A stretch of DNA of 64,000 bases, from contig NZ_FNWL01000002.1 of the NCBI RefSeq assembly GCF_900108095.1, positions 104,608-168,607 of the forward strand, given 5' to 3'. The position numbers were made by a program, and so were the translations under genes. Position 1 is the stretch's first letter, and the number at the start of each line of letters is the position of its first letter. The notes beneath the pieces are model-generated. The model saw only the letters and a list, made by a program, of their open reading frames with translations. It did no database searches and was not told the origin of the DNA. Of this stretch, positions 16,687-25,732 are shown one piece after another. The stretch comes from Natronorubrum sediminis. Lineage in GTDB: Archaea; Halobacteriota; Halobacteria; Halobacteriales; Natrialbaceae.

Positions 16687-18084
16687 GTGGAGCCATCGGT
16701 AGGGTCGGGACGTGGTCGGCTCATCGACATCTGGAGACGCGTGTTCGGCCTCTCCTGGCCGGTAATGGCAGAGCAGGTCCTCCGGACGCTGATGCGGACC
16801 ACCGACCTCCTCGTCGCGGGGATGTTCTCTCCCGCCGCAGTCGCCGCCGTCGGCCTCGCAGACATCTACGGCCGCCTCCCCCTCTGGTTCGGTCTCGGCG
16901 TCGGCGACGGCGCGATCGCCCTCTCGAGTCAGGATACGGGAAGCGGACAGACGGCCAATCGAGACGAAGCCGTCACGCAGGCGCTCTTGCTCGGCATTCT
17001 CGCGGGGATTCCCTTCGCCCTCTTCGGCCTCGTCGGGAGCTACTGGGCGATCGACGTCCTCGGTGCGGGGTCCGAGACCGTCCGGCTGGGCGGGCAGTAT
17101 CTGGCGATCATCTTCCTGACGGCACCCGCGTTTCACGTGACGATGATCGCCGCGCGAGCGATTCAGGGGACCGGCGACACGCGAACGCCGATGTACATCA
17201 ACGCCGTGGCGAACGCGCTCAACATCGGCCTCACCGTCGGACTGGCGTTCGGCCTCGGGCCGTTTCCGGAGCTATCGATCGTCGGCATCGCCGTCGCGAC
17301 GGCCATCGGTGACGTGCTCGCCGCACTGACGTTTCTCGCCGTCATTTACAGCTCCTGGAGCGATTTGGGATTCGTCCGGCCGTCCCAGCCCGTCATCATG
17401 AAACAACTGCTCGTGATCAGTTCACCGCGCATCGCCGAGGGGATCACCGAACTGATCGCCGAGTTTCCGTTCAACGCGATCTTGCTCGGGTTCGGCACTG
17501 GCGACGAGGTGAACGCGGCCTACCACGTTGGCAGGCGGGTCTACCAGCAGATCTCCTCGCCACTCGCGCGGGGATACGGCGTCGCCGCGAACGTCCTCTC
17601 CGGACAGGCCTTGGGCCGCGGCGAGTCCGAGAAGGCGTACTTCAACGGCCTCGCGACCGCTGCGCTCGCGGTTCTGACCGTCGGTGGGCTCGGCGTCGTG
17701 ATCTTCGTCTTCGCCGAGACCGTCGTCCAACTGTTCTCGAACGATCCGGAAACGATCGGCTACGCCGTCGGCTTCGCACAGGCCTACGCCATCTCGACGT
17801 TCCTCATCGCCTGCTACGTCGTCCTCGCCGGCTCGCTTCGGGGCGGCAGCGAGACTCGGCCACCGTTCGTCGCGAAGGTCACCGGTGCCGTCTTCTTCTT
17901 GCTCGGCATCACCTACGTCTTCGGCGTCCAACTCGAGTACGGCGTCACCGCCGCCTACGTCGCCATCGTGGCCGACTTCGTCTGGCGAAACCTCGTGGTC
18001 GGTGCCGTATACCTTCGGGGACGCTGGCTCGAGCGGGGCCTCTCGATGATGCACGAACGGGGAAGCCTCTCTAACAACGATTGA
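16687..18084 (+). CDS. MATE-family efflux transporter
   Basis: A polytopic membrane protein of 465 residues when started at GTG 16687. About twelve hydrophobic helices are arranged in two similar halves beginning at FGLSWPVMAEQ and at LLVISSPRIAEGITE, the family's internal duplication. MATE carriers export organic cations or drugs by Na+ or H+ antiport. A longer GTG start at 16537 would overlap the cold-shock promoter and add a basic tail, so it is rejected. The gene diverges from csp and converges with the DUF790 gene. The substrate is not predictable. Confidence 0.85.
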   Translation: MEPSVGSGRGRLIDIWRRVFGLSWPVMAEQVLRTLMRTTDLLVAGMFSPAAVAAVGLADIYGRLPLWFGLGVGDGAIALSSQDTGSGQTANRDEAVTQALLLGILAGIPFALFGLVGSYWAIDVLGAGSETVRLGGQYLAIIFLTAPAFHVTMIAARAIQGTGDTRTPMYINAVANALNIGLTVGLAFGLGPFPELSIVGIAVATAIGDVLAALTFLAVIYSSWSDLGFVRPSQPVIMKQLLVISSPRIAEGITELIAEFPFNAILLGFGTGDEVNAAYHVGRRVYQQISSPLARGYGVAANVLSGQALGRGESEKAYFNGLATAALAVLTVGGLGVVIFVFAETVVQLFSNDPETIGYAVGFAQAYAISTFLIACYVVLAGSLRGGSETRPPFVAKVTGAVFFLLGITYVFGVQLEYGVTAAYVAIVADFVWRNLVVGAVYLRGRWLERGLSMMHERGSLSNND

Positions 18085-18108
18085 GCTCTCCAACGACGTT
18101 GCGGGCCC

Positions 18109-19668
18109 TCACTCGCGCGTATCACGCCTCTCGAGCGTGCCGCCGGCCAAGCCCTCCCACTCGACGCGGTAGCCGAGTTCCGCGAGGATCGCACTCGAAT
18201 CGGAGATGCCCACCTCCTCGAGCACGTCTTCCGCGTCCGCGAGATCCATCCCGACCTCGACGTCCTCGGCCAGCGACTCGAGTACCGACGGGTGAACGAG
18301 CGTTCTCCCGACCCGCTCGTGTTCTGGAAACGCCACGTCCGCCAGTGCGTCCTCGCTCACGCCGTGAGCCGCGGCGAGGTCCTCGAGCGAGCGGACGTCC
18401 GCGTCGGGTCGCAACTCTGCGGGCAAGTCGGCGGCGCTCTCAGCCACGAGTTGGCGTTCGTACTCCCGAAGCACGGCCGCGACGTCTTTCATCCGGACGG
18501 TGTCCGTGTAGGGAATCGCCCGGAAATCCCGCGCCTCGATTTCCTCGCCGACGCCGAGTGACTCGTCGACGGCGACGACGAGTTCGACGTCCTCGAGTCC
18601 CTCGAGTTGGGCGAGTTTCTTCTCGACGTACTCGGGCGTCCAAAAGCCCATGATCTCGACGTAGACCCGAAAGTCGCGGTGTGCATAGTCGAACGCGAAA
18701 TCGGGGATCATCACCCGCGTTCCCGTCGCGAGGGGTTCGGGCTCGCGACGGGGGTCCCACTCGAGGTCGAGCGTCGAAAACCGGCCGGCGAAGTCGGATT
18801 CAACGCCGCTGTCGAACGAGACGTCCGTCACTGGCTCCGCGTTGGGAACTCGAATGGGGTCCTCGTCGGACAGCGAGAGGGTCCGTTCGGTCCCGCGATC
18901 GTCGACCGTGGCCTCGAGCGACCACTCCTCGGCCTTCGCGACGGTTCGCAGGAGTCGTGCGAAGCGCGTTCCGTACCGACGCGTCGCGCGAAAGAGGTGC
19001 GTGGGTCCGGTGACGACGACTTCGCGCTCGGCGATACCTCCTCCTCTTGCGTCGTCGTTCGTCGGCGTGGAATCCGCGTCCAGTCGCGTTATTTCGTACA
19101 TCAACCGCAGTCGCTTGACGGCGGAGACCAGCGTCTTCGGATCGCTCGAGCGAACCCGAACCTCGGTCGCGTCGAAGAGCGCGGTCTGAGCGAGCGAAAG
19201 GTTGTACTGCGCGATGAGATCGTCGGGATCCCATCGGGAGTCGACGCCCGTGAGAACCTGTCGCTCCTCGAGGTCGGCGTACAGCGCTCGCTCGAGGTCG
19301 TCCGCGGAGCACTCGAGCGATTCGCTCGCACGAATGAGCGCCATCGCCCGGTCGTCTTCGGTGACGACGCCGACCGCTTCGGCGGCCTCGAAAGCCTTCC
19401 GACGGGCGCGTTCGGGATCGATCGCCGCGTCGGTCTCGACGGTCGCCTCGCGCTCGAGCAAGGCGGCCAACCCGCGGACGAGTTTGAAATCGTCCGTCTC
19501 GCGCTCGAGCGCCTCGCAGGCGGTCTCGAGGGACGCACGCGGTTCGCCGACGTGTCCCTGATACGTCCCGAGGACGCGCGCAGCGAGTGGCCGATGCTCC
19601 CGACCAGCAAACCGGGGCCGATAGCCGCCGCCGGCCCGTGAGACACGAAGCAGGTCCTTCGTCAGCAT
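18109..19668 (-). CDS. bax1: Bax1 nuclease (DUF790), partner of archaeal XPB
   Basis: A 519-residue protein that begins MLTKDLLRVSRAGGGYRPRF, the typical DUF790 N-terminus. About two thirds in is the nuclease core: MIPDFAFDYAHRDFRVYVEI then GFWTPEYVEKK, a PD-(D/E)xK-like arrangement. Archaeal Bax1 is a structure-specific nuclease that pairs with XPB helicase in DNA repair. In many archaea the two genes are adjacent. Here the XPB gene lies on the same strand but about 2.9 kb upstream, separated by unrelated genes. Bax1 therefore probably needs its own promoter. The C-terminal tail (SDSSAILAELGYRVEWEGL) looks intact. Confidence 0.85.
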   Translation of the reverse strand: MLTKDLLRVSRAGGGYRPRFAGREHRPLAARVLGTYQGHVGEPRASLETACEALERETDDFKLVRGLAALLEREATVETDAAIDPERARRKAFEAAEAVGVVTEDDRAMALIRASESLECSADDLERALYADLEERQVLTGVDSRWDPDDLIAQYNLSLAQTALFDATEVRVRSSDPKTLVSAVKRLRLMYEITRLDADSTPTNDDARGGGIAEREVVVTGPTHLFRATRRYGTRFARLLRTVAKAEEWSLEATVDDRGTERTLSLSDEDPIRVPNAEPVTDVSFDSGVESDFAGRFSTLDLEWDPRREPEPLATGTRVMIPDFAFDYAHRDFRVYVEIMGFWTPEYVEKKLAQLEGLEDVELVVAVDESLGVGEEIEARDFRAIPYTDTVRMKDVAAVLREYERQLVAESAADLPAELRPDADVRSLEDLAAAHGVSEDALADVAFPEHERVGRTLVHPSVLESLAEDVEVGMDLADAEDVLEEVGISDSSAILAELGYRVEWEGLAGGTLERRDTRE

Positions 19669-19922
19669 TCCTCTCGGTCTGCGTGTGGTATCGTCAAAAG
19701 CGACTCGCTCTCGGCGACCCGATCGTTCTCGACGGCCTCGAGTGCGGTTTTGGCTCGATTATGGGATCCGCTTCTTCCGTCTCTCTTAGCAGTAGATAGG
19801 AGCGCAGTTTCTGTATTCAGAATCGGGACTGAAACTGAATCGGGGCAGTTCAGTACCTACACCTGCAAATGGAGCAGTGAATCACCAGAAACTATTTGTC
19901 AACATAATATTATTTAGTGTGC

Positions 19923-20147
19923 ATGTTGTCTGAAACTGAAAAATCGGTGCTAAAGTGGTTTGTTCTCCCTGCTGTGCTTACGTTTTTTCTCGTCAATCTT
20001 TTCCAAATTAGCCCACTTCTTTCGGTTTGGACCACATCTATAATTGGTGGAGGGAATCTCCTTTGGTTGATACTCATTCCCACTTATTCTCTGCTTTTAG
20101 CATTTCTCGTAGGGATTTGTTGCCTCCATTTTGCCCCTTCGAGGTAA
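19923..20147 (+). CDS. Small two-helix membrane protein, unknown
   Basis: A 74-residue hydrophobic protein beginning MLSETEKSVLKWF. It has two predicted helices, about residues 13-32 and 42-66, and ends HFAPSR. Base composition is much lower in GC than neighbouring genes and codon choice is unusual (many TTT, CTT, ATT), which suggests transfer. An in-frame GTG two codons upstream is possible; the ATG is preferred. An AT-rich element (ATAATATTATT, about 19903-19913) lies just upstream. I do not recognise a family, and a spurious ORF cannot be excluded. Confidence 0.45.
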   Translation: MLSETEKSVLKWFVLPAVLTFFLVNLFQISPLLSVWTTSIIGGGNLLWLILIPTYSLLLAFLVGICCLHFAPSR

Positions 20148-20267
20148 CTCGACCAGTCAGTCTAACCTTTGTGAGTGATGAAATCAAAAGACGAGACATA
20201 GAATCCCTACATTGAACGCGATTTTCATGCGCTACTCTGAATAACAAAACCGTACGACCAACTCCTG

Positions 20268-21041
20268 TTAGAAGATTCCAGTAATGAACGCCAACCCCAT
20301 GCCGACCAACACTGTCGCCGTCAGTATCGGCAGATACGGCGTGTATCGTTCGACTGTTTCCCGATGACGTTCGTAGCCCGCGATCAAGACTAACGTCGGA
20401 ACGAGGATTGCAACGATGACGACGAGCGAGTAGATCAACATCAGTTCCAGACAGTAGGCCGTTCCGGCACAGATCGCCAGAATTTGAATCGGTTCTTCGT
20501 GGGCGAATCCGAGAACGAGCGCTGTCGTCCCGAGGCCCATCAGCCCCCGTTCAGCGTCTTCTTGGCTCAGGTGTCGATGCCCGCCGCCGAACAGCCGTTC
20601 ACGGATCCGAGTCAGCACCCCCTGCTGGGAGGGCTCACTCGAGTGGCCGTGGTCGTGGTCGTGGTCACAGTGTGTCTCGTCGTCAGCATGCGTGTGATTG
20701 TGTTCACGGTGGCCCGCTTCATCGGTGTGGTCGTGTCCCGTGCCGTGCCCGCCGTTCCGGTATTCGTGAATTCCAAGTAGAATAAGCACGGTTCCGGCGA
20801 GATACCGCATCAGTGGGCCTTCGGCGAACGCAGCGAAGCGACTGAACCAGAAATACGCCAGTACCAGTACGACGCTGCTAATCAGGTGTCCAATCCCGAG
20901 AATAAGACCTGTGACCGTCCCATAGACCCACGTCCGCGAGCGATTCAACGCGTAGGTCGCCGCGATCGGCCACCCGTGATCCGGGAGCACCCCGTGAATA
21001 AAGCCGATTGCGGCGACGCCTGCGACGAGACCGATATCCAT
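20268..21041 (-). CDS. NicO/RcnA-like nickel/cobalt transporter
   Basis: A 257-residue membrane protein with about six helices. Helix 1 carries HGVLPDH (residues 16-22), the HX4DH motif of Ni/Co transporters. A long hydrophilic loop (about residues 95-140) is extremely His/Asp-rich (HDHTDEAGHREHNHTHAD and HCDHDHDHGH), typical of metal-sensing or metal-loading loops in NicO/RcnA. A second conserved segment is GFAHEEPIQ. Direction of transport (uptake or efflux) is uncertain; RcnA relatives are exporters. It is divergent from the NikR-like gene across 125 bp containing a candidate operator. The start at 21041 (MDIGLVAG) puts helix 1 at the N-terminus. Confidence 0.82.
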   Translation of the reverse strand: MDIGLVAGVAAIGFIHGVLPDHGWPIAATYALNRSRTWVYGTVTGLILGIGHLISSVVLVLAYFWFSRFAAFAEGPLMRYLAGTVLILLGIHEYRNGGHGTGHDHTDEAGHREHNHTHADDETHCDHDHDHGHSSEPSQQGVLTRIRERLFGGGHRHLSQEDAERGLMGLGTTALVLGFAHEEPIQILAICAGTAYCLELMLIYSLVVIVAILVPTLVLIAGYERHRETVERYTPYLPILTATVLVGMGLAFITGIF

Positions 21042-21086
21042 ACCGATTCTCGGCAGACACGGCACAAAAGTGCTGTTAGCACCGAA

Positions 21087-21150
21087 TAGCGGGGACCGTA
21101 ATACTCACTCTCCGTGAGCAAACCACAGCACCCATTCGTTCTCCCCGCTA
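21087..21150. promoter_or_regulatory. Candidate NikR operator: 9-bp inverted repeat
   Basis: TAGCGGGGA at 21087-21095 and its exact reverse complement TCCCCGCTA at 21142-21150 bracket the transporter/regulator intergenic region, 46 bp apart. Inside is a second inverted repeat, CTCAC/GTGAG, at 21104-21118. The position between divergent promoters fits autoregulation and metal control of both genes. The motif does not match the E. coli NikR operator. Confidence 0.45.
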
Positions 21151-21166
21151 GTACCGGCGTAGACAG

Positions 21167-21553
21167 ATGCGTACCAGTTTCAATATCCCTGACGACCTAC
21201 TCGCGGAGTTCGATCGGACGTGGCAATCCGAGGGATTCGACTCTCGCTCCCGAGCGGTTCGGGAAGCGATGCAAGAGTACATCGAGGCCCACACCGAACT
21301 CGAGACGGTCTCGGGTGACGTGACCGCTGCGCTCGCGTTCGATTACCAACACGAGCGCGTTATCCGCGACCTTCACGACGTGCAACACGATTTTCAGGAC
21401 ATCATCAAGACGACGAGTCACACGCACGAGGGTACCTGGTGTCTGGAAACGATTTTCTGTCGCGGCGAGGCGTCTCGAGTGCGCGAACTCGTGTATCGTC
21501 TGCGCGATTTCGACGCCGTGGGACAGGTAAACGTCCTGTTACTTCGGTCGTGA
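21167..21553 (+). CDS. NikR-like nickel-responsive ribbon-helix-helix regulator
   Basis: A 128-residue protein with an N-terminal RHH DNA-binding domain (MRTSFNIPDDLLAEFD, residues 1-16) and a C-terminal ACT-like domain. The nickel ligand set is visible as H74, H85, H87 and C92 (SHTHEGTWC). This is the NikR pattern H...H-x-H...C with the His-Cys spacing one residue shorter than in E. coli. NikR binds Ni(II) as a tetramer and represses nickel-transport genes. It is divergently adjacent to the NicO-type transporter, which is its likely target. Family is firm; metal specificity is inferred. Confidence 0.82.
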   Translation: MRTSFNIPDDLLAEFDRTWQSEGFDSRSRAVREAMQEYIEAHTELETVSGDVTAALAFDYQHERVIRDLHDVQHDFQDIIKTTSHTHEGTWCLETIFCRGEASRVRELVYRLRDFDAVGQVNVLLLRS

Positions 21554-21813
21554 GTACTCGAGGAGTTTTCGCCACCGGTCGATCGATGCCCGTCCGATCG
21601 ATTCGACGCCGTTCGAGAACACTATCAGGTAAATCCCGTCGGTGGGTCGGTGACGGTCTCGAGGGACGACTCGAGGTCCTCTGCGTCGGGGTCCGTATTG
21701 AGCGCAAGCCAGTGAGGGATCGAGCCGGTTTGTCGCGCAGATCGACGGGGACACGTGAAATCGTTGTTTGAACGTGGAGAAAACATATACGCGTACAATA
21801 GCGTTCGAATGAC

Positions 21814-22424
21814 ATGAATAGGCGCACGTTCTTCGTCGGATGTACCGTTTTGGTGGGCGTTTCGGGTTGTCTCGACACTCTTTCGGACAACGAGGGCGGC
21901 TCGGACGAGGTATCTGGCGAAGTTCAACCAGACGACGACCGGAGAACGTCCCTGCCGAACAACACTGTGAGGAGGAGGAGGAGGAATTTGACCGCATTCG
22001 GTATCAGGACGAAGACGATGAGTTGGTGTACGGGGACGCAGATGAGTTTGCGTTACGAGTGATGGATCTTTCCTACGAGTACGGAGAAAGCGCGACGTTC
22101 GAACTCGTGAACACCTCGTCGGAAGCGCAAGTAACGAGCACGAATACCCGGTGGAATCTACAACTCTATAGCGAAAACGGATGGGAAGAAGTTCGAGGAA
22201 CGATCGAAGACCACAGACTCGAGCACACTGATGAAGAAGTCAGTCAGGAACCCGGGAGCGGATTCTCCTGGACGATCGAATTCACTGAAGACGGAATCAG
22301 TGAGGCGGGGCCTGTCTCTGACAGAATTGTGGTCTGTCCGGAATTACAGACTGGAAGATACCGCTTTGTATATACGGGATACGCACCCGCGGACATTGCC
22401 GTCCAATTTGATTTCGAACGGTAA
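21814..22424 (+). pseudogene. Exported lipoprotein gene with a frameshift
   Basis: Reading frame 1 starts MNRRTFFVGCTVLVGVSGCLD, a short signal peptide with a lipobox (SGC). It continues acidic to about 21936. Coding character then moves to another frame, where PENVPAEQHC, a Glu run and YQDEDDELVYGD lead into an Ig-like C-terminal region ending QFDFER at 22424. A one-base deletion in the GACGACGACC stretch (21931-21940) would explain the switch. The joined product would be about 200 residues, anchored outside the membrane. It could be a true pseudogene or a sequencing error. The family is unknown. Confidence 0.65.
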
Positions 22425-22574
22425 CACTTTCACCGATACTCATCGGTCGACAAATAACAGCCAAGTGGACAGACGAACTGTTTCACGGCAGTCTCGACTC
22501 GTTTCGACCCTCGGTTCGACCACCGCACCGATAGAACGTCCCGCGACGTTCCCGGGACGACGCCACTCGAGCCA

Positions 22575-24071
22575 TCAAGATTCGTCCCGTCGACGCTTTG
22601 AGACTCGTTCCTCGCCAGTATCCGCTGCGACAACTTCGTAGAGGATCGCTCGAGTGCCGTCCGATTTCGGGCGAAGGATCCGACCGAGTCGCTGGGTAAA
22701 CTCCCGTTCGCTCCCGCTGCCTGAGAGCACGACCGCGACGGAGGCGTCCGGCACGTCGACGCCTTCGTCGAGGACGTTCGAGGTGGCGATCCGCGTGTAC
22801 GTCCCCGCGCGAAATCGCTCGAGGATCTCACGCCGTTCCGCGGTCCCGCTCTGGTGGGTGATCGTCGGGATCAAGAACCGCTCGCTGACGTCGTACGCGA
22901 GGTCGTTGTGGGCCGTGAACACGATCGTTCGCTCCTCTCGGTGCTCGTCGAGGATCCCCTCGAGGGCCTCGAGTTTGGCGTCGCTACCGTACATAATCTC
23001 GCGTGCACGTTGTCGCGCGAGCAGGGCCTCACGGGCTGCAGGGTCACTTCCCGAGCGTTTGACGAGTTCCTGATAGTCAGAACCCCGTTGCATCCGAATA
23101 TCCGAGCGGGCGAGGTAGTTCGTGAACGTCTCTTGCTTTTGTTCGTACTCCTCGCGTTCTTCGGGCAGCAAGTCGACCTCGAGTCGTTTCACGTCGTAGT
23201 TCGCTAAGTGATCGCCGGCCAACTCGTCGATATCGACGCGATGGACGAGGGGGCCCACGATTTCCGCGACGACCTCGTGGGCGTTATCGGGTCGCTCGAA
23301 CGTCGCAGTTAGCCCCAGGCGGGCAGGGGCGGCGAGCAGCCGAGCGATTTCGCGGTAGCCCTCCCCGCCGAGGTGGTGGACCTCGTCGAAAACGACGAAG
23401 CCGAATCGGTCACCCACCGAATCGGCCTTCAGGTACGCCGAGTCGTACGTCGAGACCGTAATCGCCTCGAGGCGTTGCTCGCCGCCTCCGAAGCGCCCGA
23501 TAGGCTGGTCGAACTCCGCCTCGAGTTCTCGTTCCCACTGCTCGAGTAAGTCGATCGTCGGCACGACGACGAGCGTCGGAACCGAGAGCCGTTCGATCGC
23601 TTTCAATCCGATGACGGTCTTTCCGCTTCCCGTGGGCAACTCGAGGACTCCCGCAGGGGCCTCGGTGAGTGCTGGCTCGGTGGCCGCTTCACCAACATTC
23701 CTGTCGTCCCACCGGTCGGTCTCGAGCCACGCCTCGAGCGCCGTCCGTTGGTACGCTCGAAGCTCGTAGGCCGATTCCAGTGGTCGGAGTGATTCGAACG
23801 CGAGCACCTCGTCGTCGACTCGTTCGGAGTCATTCACGGCCTCGAGAACCGCAGTTCGGAGGGTGGCGTATCGTCCCGCGGGAACGCGCCAGCCGTCGGT
23901 TCGCGGATCCGCCTCGAGATCGGGAACGGTCTCGGCAATCGTCCCGGGCGAGACGGACCCATCGTCGAGGCCGTCGATCCGGACCGTTCCGTCCTCGTAG
24001 CGAAGGCGAATCTGGGTTACCTCGTCGGTCGATGGCCGCGTCACGACTACGGGTTGCCGTTGGGTCAGCAA
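22575..24071 (-). CDS. xpb: XPB-family DNA repair helicase
   Basis: A 498-residue superfamily 2 helicase. After an N-terminal damage-recognition-like domain (residues 1-100) come Q-like YELRAYQRTALEAW, Walker A LPTGSGKTV, DEVH box VVFDEVHHLGG, motif III LTATFERPD, motif V TSNVLDEGVDVPDAS and motif VI QRLGRILRPK. Archaeal XPB works with the Bax1 nuclease to open and cut damaged DNA. The C-terminus is basic (SKRRRDES). Bax1 follows on the same strand only after about 2.9 kb of other genes. The start codon lies 21 bp from the ABC permease gene stop. Confidence 0.9.
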   Translation of the reverse strand: MLTQRQPVVVTRPSTDEVTQIRLRYEDGTVRIDGLDDGSVSPGTIAETVPDLEADPRTDGWRVPAGRYATLRTAVLEAVNDSERVDDEVLAFESLRPLESAYELRAYQRTALEAWLETDRWDDRNVGEAATEPALTEAPAGVLELPTGSGKTVIGLKAIERLSVPTLVVVPTIDLLEQWERELEAEFDQPIGRFGGGEQRLEAITVSTYDSAYLKADSVGDRFGFVVFDEVHHLGGEGYREIARLLAAPARLGLTATFERPDNAHEVVAEIVGPLVHRVDIDELAGDHLANYDVKRLEVDLLPEEREEYEQKQETFTNYLARSDIRMQRGSDYQELVKRSGSDPAAREALLARQRAREIMYGSDAKLEALEGILDEHREERTIVFTAHNDLAYDVSERFLIPTITHQSGTAERREILERFRAGTYTRIATSNVLDEGVDVPDASVAVVLSGSGSEREFTQRLGRILRPKSDGTRAILYEVVAADTGEERVSKRRRDES

Positions 24072-24092
24072 AAAACAGGTGGTCCCGAACGC

Positions 24093-24875
24093 TCACTCGA
24101 TGAGCTCGCTCAGTGCGCCCAGCACGATCATAATGACGACGAGGACGGTCGCAAGCGCGCTGATATCTGGCGACAATCCGAACTGGATGTCGTTGTAGAT
24201 AATCACCGGGACCGTCGTCACCGCCGGCGTCGTGAGAAACTGTGTGGCGGTGAACTCGCCGAACGAGATGATGAACGCGGTGAACATGCCCGCGACCATC
24301 GACGGAGCGATTACTGGCAGCGTCACGTTGACGACGGACTCGAGTTTCGTCGCGCCCATGACCCGAGCTGCGTCCTCGAGCCGCTCGTCGAACGTTACCA
24401 GTCGGGACCTGACGAACAGGAAGACGAATGGCAGCGCGATCACCGAGTGCGCGAGGATGATCTGGGCGTACCCACGCGGGATATTCAGTTGGTTCGCGTA
24501 CTGGAGGAACGCGACACCAGTGATTACCGGAGAGATCATCAGCGGCAGCAGGTGGATCGTTGCCAAGGTTTCGCCGTATTTCATCTCGGTCCGAACGACG
24601 CCGAAGGCAGCAATTGTCCCTATAACACCTGACAAGATAGCCGCACAGGTTGCGATGACCGTACTCACGAACAGCGCACCCATCAGCGAATCGTCGGCGA
24701 ACAGACTGGCGTACCACTCGAGGGTAATTCCGTCGTAGGGAATCGTCGGCGACGATTGGACGGTAAACGAGGTTAGGACGACCATCACAACCGGGATCAA
24801 GACGATGAGGTAGACGAGGACCACGACCGGGTAGGTCGCCAGTCGCTCGAAGAGGCTCGGTCTAGTGGCCGTCAT
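24093..24875 (-). CDS. ABC transporter permease (PotC-type)
   Basis: A 260-residue inner-membrane permease with about six helices. The EAA loop that contacts the ATPase is at LEDAARVMGATKLESVVNVT (about residues 170-189). It resembles PotC of spermidine/putrescine-type importers. Its ATG overlaps the stop of the upstream permease by four bases (24872-24875), showing translational coupling. It is the last gene of a four-gene importer operon. The gene ends SELIE after a final helix. Substrate is likely a small cation or related organic solute, not provable from sequence. Confidence 0.9.
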   Translation of the reverse strand: MTATRPSLFERLATYPVVVLVYLIVLIPVVMVVLTSFTVQSSPTIPYDGITLEWYASLFADDSLMGALFVSTVIATCAAILSGVIGTIAAFGVVRTEMKYGETLATIHLLPLMISPVITGVAFLQYANQLNIPRGYAQIILAHSVIALPFVFLFVRSRLVTFDERLEDAARVMGATKLESVVNVTLPVIAPSMVAGMFTAFIISFGEFTATQFLTTPAVTTVPVIIYNDIQFGLSPDISALATVLVVIMIVLGALSELIE

Positions 24876-25732
24876 AGGCTGCCGAGCACCTCCCCGATGT
24901 TGACGACCCAGTTGAAGAGGAGGATGAGCGCGAGCAGTGCTACCGTGAATATGAGCGATAACGCCGCTGCGACCGACGTTCTTGTTCCGTAGGCCTCCTC
25001 GATGACGTTCGCCATCATGAAGTCAGACGGTGCGCCCAGGAGTGCAGGTGCGAGGAACGAACCAGCCGCGAGGATGAACACGAGCAAGCCCGCGGCGACG
25101 ACGCCGGGGATGCTCAGCGGAAGGATCACCTTCCGGAACGTCTGCAGGCGCGTCGCGCCAAGGACGGATGCGGCCCCGACCAGTTCCTCGTCTATCGATT
25201 GTAGGGAACTGTACATGGGGAGAATCGCGAACGGTAACAGCGCACTCGTGAGCCCGAGGACGACCCCAGTCGTCGAGAATAGGATGCCGAAGTCGGTGTC
25301 GAACATCAACTCGACCGGTCCCGTCGGCAAGAAGATTAACTGTATGCCAAAGTAACGAATCACCAGGGCGACCCATAGGGGCAACGCGATGAATAACAGC
25401 AAGATGAGGCGCCGTCGTGCCAGAAACACGACGTAGTACGCTAGCACGTAGCCCAGAACGAGCGTCACGAGCGTGGTGATTGCGGCGTAGAGGAACGTCC
25501 GGGCCAGCGCGCGGAGATAGACCGCACCGAGCGCCGTCTCGTAGTTGGCGAACACCGAACCGCCGTCGAAGTTCAGACTCTCGAAGAGCAGCCAGATCAC
25601 GGGCAAGAAGAAAAACAGGGTGAGCCAGCCCAGACTGATGTAGAGGAGCCACCTTGCAGACGAACGTTCCTGGAACGTCTGGGGAAGGCTGATGTTGGGA
25701 AGTTGGATCGTTCGGAACGAAAACAACTTCAT
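24872..25732 (-). CDS. ABC transporter permease (PotB-type)
   Basis: A 286-residue permease with six predicted helices. The first follows a 30-residue N-terminal arm, and the EAA-type loop is at LVGAASVLGATRLQTFRKVI. It pairs with the PotC-type permease to form the membrane channel. Its start overlaps the ATPase gene stop by four bases (25729-25732) and its stop overlaps the next gene, so the three are translationally coupled. ATPase, PotB-like and PotC-like order is the classic Pot operon arrangement. Confidence 0.9.
   Translation of the reverse strand: MKLFSFRTIQLPNISLPQTFQERSSARWLLYISLGWLTLFFFLPVIWLLFESLNFDGGSVFANYETALGAVYLRALARTFLYAAITTLVTLVLGYVLAYYVVFLARRRLILLLFIALPLWVALVIRYFGIQLIFLPTGPVELMFDTDFGILFSTTGVVLGLTSALLPFAILPMYSSLQSIDEELVGAASVLGATRLQTFRKVILPLSIPGVVAAGLLVFILAAGSFLAPALLGAPSDFMMANVIEEAYGTRTSVAAALSLIFTVALLALILLFNWVVNIGEVLGSL

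Larger units (their letters stand above)
19669..22574. other. Putative insertion between bax1 and xpb, partly AT-rich
   Basis: These 2.9 kb separate two genes that normally form a repair operon. The contents are a small membrane protein, a NicO-type transporter, a NikR-like regulator and a frameshifted lipoprotein, mostly on the opposite strand. The stretch 19800-20270 is visibly AT-rich compared with its flanks. No transposase, integrase or clear attachment repeats are visible, so the mode of entry is unknown. Confidence 0.5.

Noticed and set aside
21968..21983. GAG repeat as a phase-variation tract in the lipoprotein gene
   Set aside because: Unit length is three, so slippage would not change frame, and the frame switch is better placed just upstream.
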